Of a DNA stretch of 64,000 bases, positions 61,705-64,000 are shown in pieces (the first letter of the stretch is position 1; every line of letters starts with the position of its first letter). Under the pieces are notes generated by a model. The model worked only from the letters and a program-made list of their open reading frames with translations, was not told the origin of the DNA and did no database searches. Source of the DNA: Bacteroidia bacterium. Lineage in GTDB: Bacteria; Bacteroidota; Bacteroidia; Palsa-965. Where the stretch lies: the NCBI GenBank assembly GCA_025454955.1, contig JALONL010000003.1:207426-271425 (forward strand), in the 5' to 3' direction. The position numbers and the translations under genes are program-made.

Positions 61705-62334
61705 TCAATTCACGGGTATTGCCGATTGGTTCTTTTTCAAACTCATGCAGCAACCGGCCAGTAACCGAAATCTGCCATCAGTGTTTAGCTGAGGAGTCAG
61801 GTAAATCCGCGAACGCTTATATAAATTGTATTGAACCGGAATGCTTATGGCCAGGTCTGAATCTCTCATTTTACTGGTAGTTTGTCCATACAACCCTATT
61901 CCTATGGCCGCCTTTTCGCTACGATAAAACATCCAGTTAATTGCAGCATGGCCGATAAATTGCCGGGATTTTGTTATGACACGCACTGTGTTGAAAGAGA
62001 GAATTATACTGTCTGGTGTCGGCCCCTGCACTAATTTCGGAACTATTGATGTTTCATTTTCAGTAATACTCTGTATTCCGCCGCCCAACTGAAACTGAAA
62101 GCGTTTTGCGGTTTCGCAACTGAAAAATAATTCGACCGGGGTTTTTCTTGTGGTGTAAAATTGATGAGTAAACAGAGGTGAATTTACAGCAGTTCCATAA
62201 ATCGTAGAAAAATCTGTTTTGACAGTTGTGGCATGAATACCTGCTCTGAAGTCAATAATATTGACAGGCCTGGCACTTATACAAACATTAAACAACGTAA
62301 GGCAAGTCAGGGTAAAACTCAAATGTAGTTTCAT
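61705..62334 (-). CDS. Small beta-barrel-like outer membrane protein, family copy 1
   Basis: A 209-residue protein with a signal peptide (LSFTLTCLTLFNVCISA) and strongly alternating beta strands (RFQFQLGGGIQSI, AAIGIGLYGQTTS, LAISIPVQYNLYKRSRIYLTPQLN), the pattern of an 8-stranded outer membrane barrel. It shares the block AxNWMFYRxxKxxxGIG and a Y-K-R/IGKRTW strand with the gene at 63635. Function unknown. It is convergent with the SprT-like gene, 29 bp between stops. Confidence 0.65.
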   Translation of the reverse strand: MKLHLSFTLTCLTLFNVCISARPVNIIDFRAGIHATTVKTDFSTIYGTAVNSPLFTHQFYTTRKTPVELFFSCETAKRFQFQLGGGIQSITENETSIVPKLVQGPTPDSIILSFNTVRVITKSRQFIGHAAINWMFYRSEKAAIGIGLYGQTTSKMRDSDLAISIPVQYNLYKRSRIYLTPQLNTDGRFRLLAGCCMSLKKNQSAIPVN

Positions 62335-62568
62335 ACTTTTGTTCTGCTATTGGTTAATCATTGAATCAGAATAGCTGTTTTCATAGCTATTAGGCGAAGT
62401 TATTTACAGGCCAGGTATTTATTAATAGAAGGGAATTTGATGTAATGACGGCTGTAGGAAATTTTGGTTGCTTTGACAGAATACGAAAAATGCGTTTACA
62501 TTATTGCCTTCTGCAACAACTCTACTTCAGCAAGAACATGCTTCGCTTACACAATGTACTGAGGCACA

Positions 62569-62696
62569 TTGTTTGAACCAGATGGAATTGTGTATAAAAA
62601 AGAAACGCACTGCATGTAAATTTGAAATGCACCGTAGAGATTGCCGGGCATCTGTTTCGTTTCAGTAAGGCTGTGCCCGTGCGCAGGGTGGAGTAA
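62569..62696 (+). pseudogene. Decayed duplicate of the 3' end of the SprT-like gene
   Basis: This 128-bp stretch aligns end to end with 61547-61675, from TTGTTTGAAC through GGAATTGTxTATAAAAAA to GTGCGCAGGGTGGAGTAA, but now has in-frame stops and an indel. It lies 3 bp before the stop of the barrel gene at 62699, just as the intact end lies 29 bp before that of 61705. It is the scar of a tandem duplication. The rest of the gap (62335-62568) holds nothing I can support. Confidence 0.85.
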
Positions 62697-62698
62697 GG

Positions 62699-63394
62699 CT
62701 ATTCGTCCTCGTCGTAGGTGCGTATGTACCAGTGATTCGGTTTTGCACGGCGTTTTACTTCCAGACTTTTTTCTATACCCACATGCACGCCCGAAAGATG
62801 CCGCGAAATGGTGGGCGTAAATTCAATCCACGTCGATTGTCCGATGCGGTATTGCAACGGAATCTGCACACACACCTGCGGAACGGCCCTCAAGTCAAAC
62901 GCATTTTTGGTAAGCAGAAATCCCGGCCCGATGCCCAGCATGAAACGATCTTTCTCAATGATTTCGCGCAGTAAACTTACCTGAAACAGCCACATATTTG
63001 AATTGTACGGAATACGCTCCACACTGAAATCGCTCACATAAATATCGCCGTTAGAGTTTAACGCCAAAGCCGTGGCCGTGGCCCTGATACGTTCGGCACG
63101 GCTGATGCCCCAGCCAAACCGGAAACCAATTTCCCAGTGCTTCTGAAATGGAAAAGCCGCATGAAAGGTAACCGGATAAGCCTGCAGAAGATTGGAATAA
63201 AGTGTGCGCGTACTTCCAATAATCGGCAGCAGCATATTGCCGCTCACATCGGGTGCTTTTCGTGCCGAATGTGTGGTAAACCAGCTTCCGCTGAGGCCAT
63301 ACAACAACTTTCTCGTTACAAAACTTGAGTCCTGCGCATACACGCCCGACGATAGCAACAGAAGCAGAAGTAAGGCTGTAGTGCGCTTGAGCAT
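62699..63394 (-). CDS. Small beta-barrel-like outer membrane protein, family copy 2
   Basis: A 231-residue protein with a signal peptide (ALLLLLLLSSGVYAQ) and beta-strand pattern (WEIGFRFGWGISR, FMLGIGPGFLLT, VCVQIPLQYRIGQSTWIEFTP). It shares the PLQYRIGQSTW/PVRYRIGKRTW strand with the gene at 63635 and the general build of 61705, so the three form a tandem family. Probably an outer membrane barrel; function unknown. Confidence 0.65.
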   Translation of the reverse strand: MLKRTTALLLLLLLSSGVYAQDSSFVTRKLLYGLSGSWFTTHSARKAPDVSGNMLLPIIGSTRTLYSNLLQAYPVTFHAAFPFQKHWEIGFRFGWGISRAERIRATATALALNSNGDIYVSDFSVERIPYNSNMWLFQVSLLREIIEKDRFMLGIGPGFLLTKNAFDLRAVPQVCVQIPLQYRIGQSTWIEFTPTISRHLSGVHVGIEKSLEVKRRAKPNHWYIRTYDEDE

Positions 63395-63634
63395 GGTTGA
63401 GGGAGGTGTCAGTCAAAAAAAAGGAAAAAGGGTGATGAATGAATTTCTGGTCAGGTATTGTATTGCAAATGAAAGGTCGTAAAAAATTGCAAGTCGTGGC
63501 CCGGGGTTGAATTTTTTAATTTCATCCGGCTTCGGTCAATAATTCAATCAATCTGCTCTGAAACTATTTCCTGAGGTGGGGAAATTGCCCTTTATCGTAT
63601 TGCGCAGTTATAAAATAAAGAGCGGGCCAATGCT

Positions 63635-64000
63635 TTATTTATCTGAAGCGGTGGCAGTTTTGCGATTGAAAAGCACATTCACTCCGGCCAGCATCCTTAG
63701 GCCGTTTTCTGTTAGTTGAGATGTGGCACAGAGCCAGGTGCGCTTGCCAATTCTGTATCGTACAGGCAGATTAATGCTGGTGTCTATATTTTTTGAGGGG
63801 CCTGTCAGTTCATTAAATATTCCTATTCCCAATCCCACTTTATCGTTTCGGTAAAACATCCAGTTTACTGCACAATGAAAAGTGCCATAGAACATGGTAT
63901 ATTTGGATCCTCTGTTATTGTAACCCATAAACTGGTCTCCCAAAGGTGAATTGACATGATAAAAGACAGGAACTAATGACTGTTCCGTGCTTAATCTACA
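63635..64000 (-). CDS. Small beta-barrel-like outer membrane protein, family copy 3, partial
   Basis: The minus-strand frame ending at 63635 stays open to the right window edge (122 codons visible), so the N-terminus is missing. Visible strands include HCAVNWMFYRNDKVGLGIGIF, NLPVRYRIGKRTWLCATSQ and LRMLAGVNVLF, all parallel to 61705 and 62699. Function unknown. The 240 bp between this gene and 63394 contain no supported feature. Confidence 0.65.
   Translation of the reverse strand, partial: CRLSTEQSLVPVFYHVNSPLGDQFMGYNNRGSKYTMFYGTFHCAVNWMFYRNDKVGLGIGIFNELTGPSKNIDTSINLPVRYRIGKRTWLCATSQLTENGLRMLAGVNVLFNRKTATASDK

Overview
The window looks like a chromosomal segment of a Bacteroidota bacterium, probably an environmental Chitinophagales-, Sphingobacteriales- or Flavobacteriales-like lineage. 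The indications are C-terminal type IX secretion sorting domains on secreted proteins, an LpxC-FabZ fusion gene, several TAnnTTTG-type promoter boxes, many outer-membrane and lipoprotein genes, and almost no purine-rich ribosome binding sites. I found no rRNA, tRNA, CRISPR array, phage or transposase gene. Protein family assignments are from memory of the families and from motifs visible in the translations.

Layout. 1-952 is the start of a helical-repeat protein that runs off the left edge. 1100-3130 is non-standard DNA: a candidate small RNA with its own terminator, then a 1.1-kb array of exactly 29 x 21 bp followed by 11 x 42 bp, built on the palindrome TTCCCGGGAA. 3131-3823 is a conserved-looking unknown protein. 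4070-10654 is a tightly coupled six-gene minus-strand operon with three B12-type radical SAM enzymes, two methyltransferases and a nucleotidyltransferase, of unknown product. It diverges from an AlgX/AlgI-like polysaccharide O-acetylation pair (10731-13562). A membrane protein, a large T9SS cargo protein and a polysaccharide operon follow (Wzz, O-antigen ligase, FkbM methyltransferase, GT87, one-haem protein; 18035-24097), then an AT-rich glycosyltransferase and a tandem array of T9SS cargo genes with a decayed first copy (25666-27866).

27960-36199 carries lipid A genes (lpxD, lpxC-fabZ, lpxA and a second lpxD-like gene) around a lipoprotein, an ABC ATPase, a DinB protein and efp, with palindromic repeats between genes. 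36299-42715 holds a SpoIIE-type phosphatase and a second polysaccharide cluster on the minus strand (flippase, two Wzz proteins, O-antigen ligase) that is paralogous to the first. 42847-51867 mixes a PLP enzyme, an AT-rich orphan membrane protein, a LysM glucosaminidase, lipoproteins, a SpmAB-like carrier, a cluster of four very small proteins and a glutamine amidotransferase. 51971-64000 is rich in envelope proteins: an OmpA-family protein, a DUF3352-like protein, unknown secreted proteins, a SprT-like metalloprotein and a tandem family of three small beta-barrel-like proteins, the last running off the right edge.

Taken together the window is an envelope region: lipid A synthesis, two loci for making, chain-length control and ligation of surface polysaccharide, polysaccharide acetylation and T9SS cargo. 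The least explained parts are the helically phased palindrome array (1535-2637), the radical SAM operon (4070-10654), the micro-protein cluster (50241-51220) and several families of intergenic palindromic repeats.
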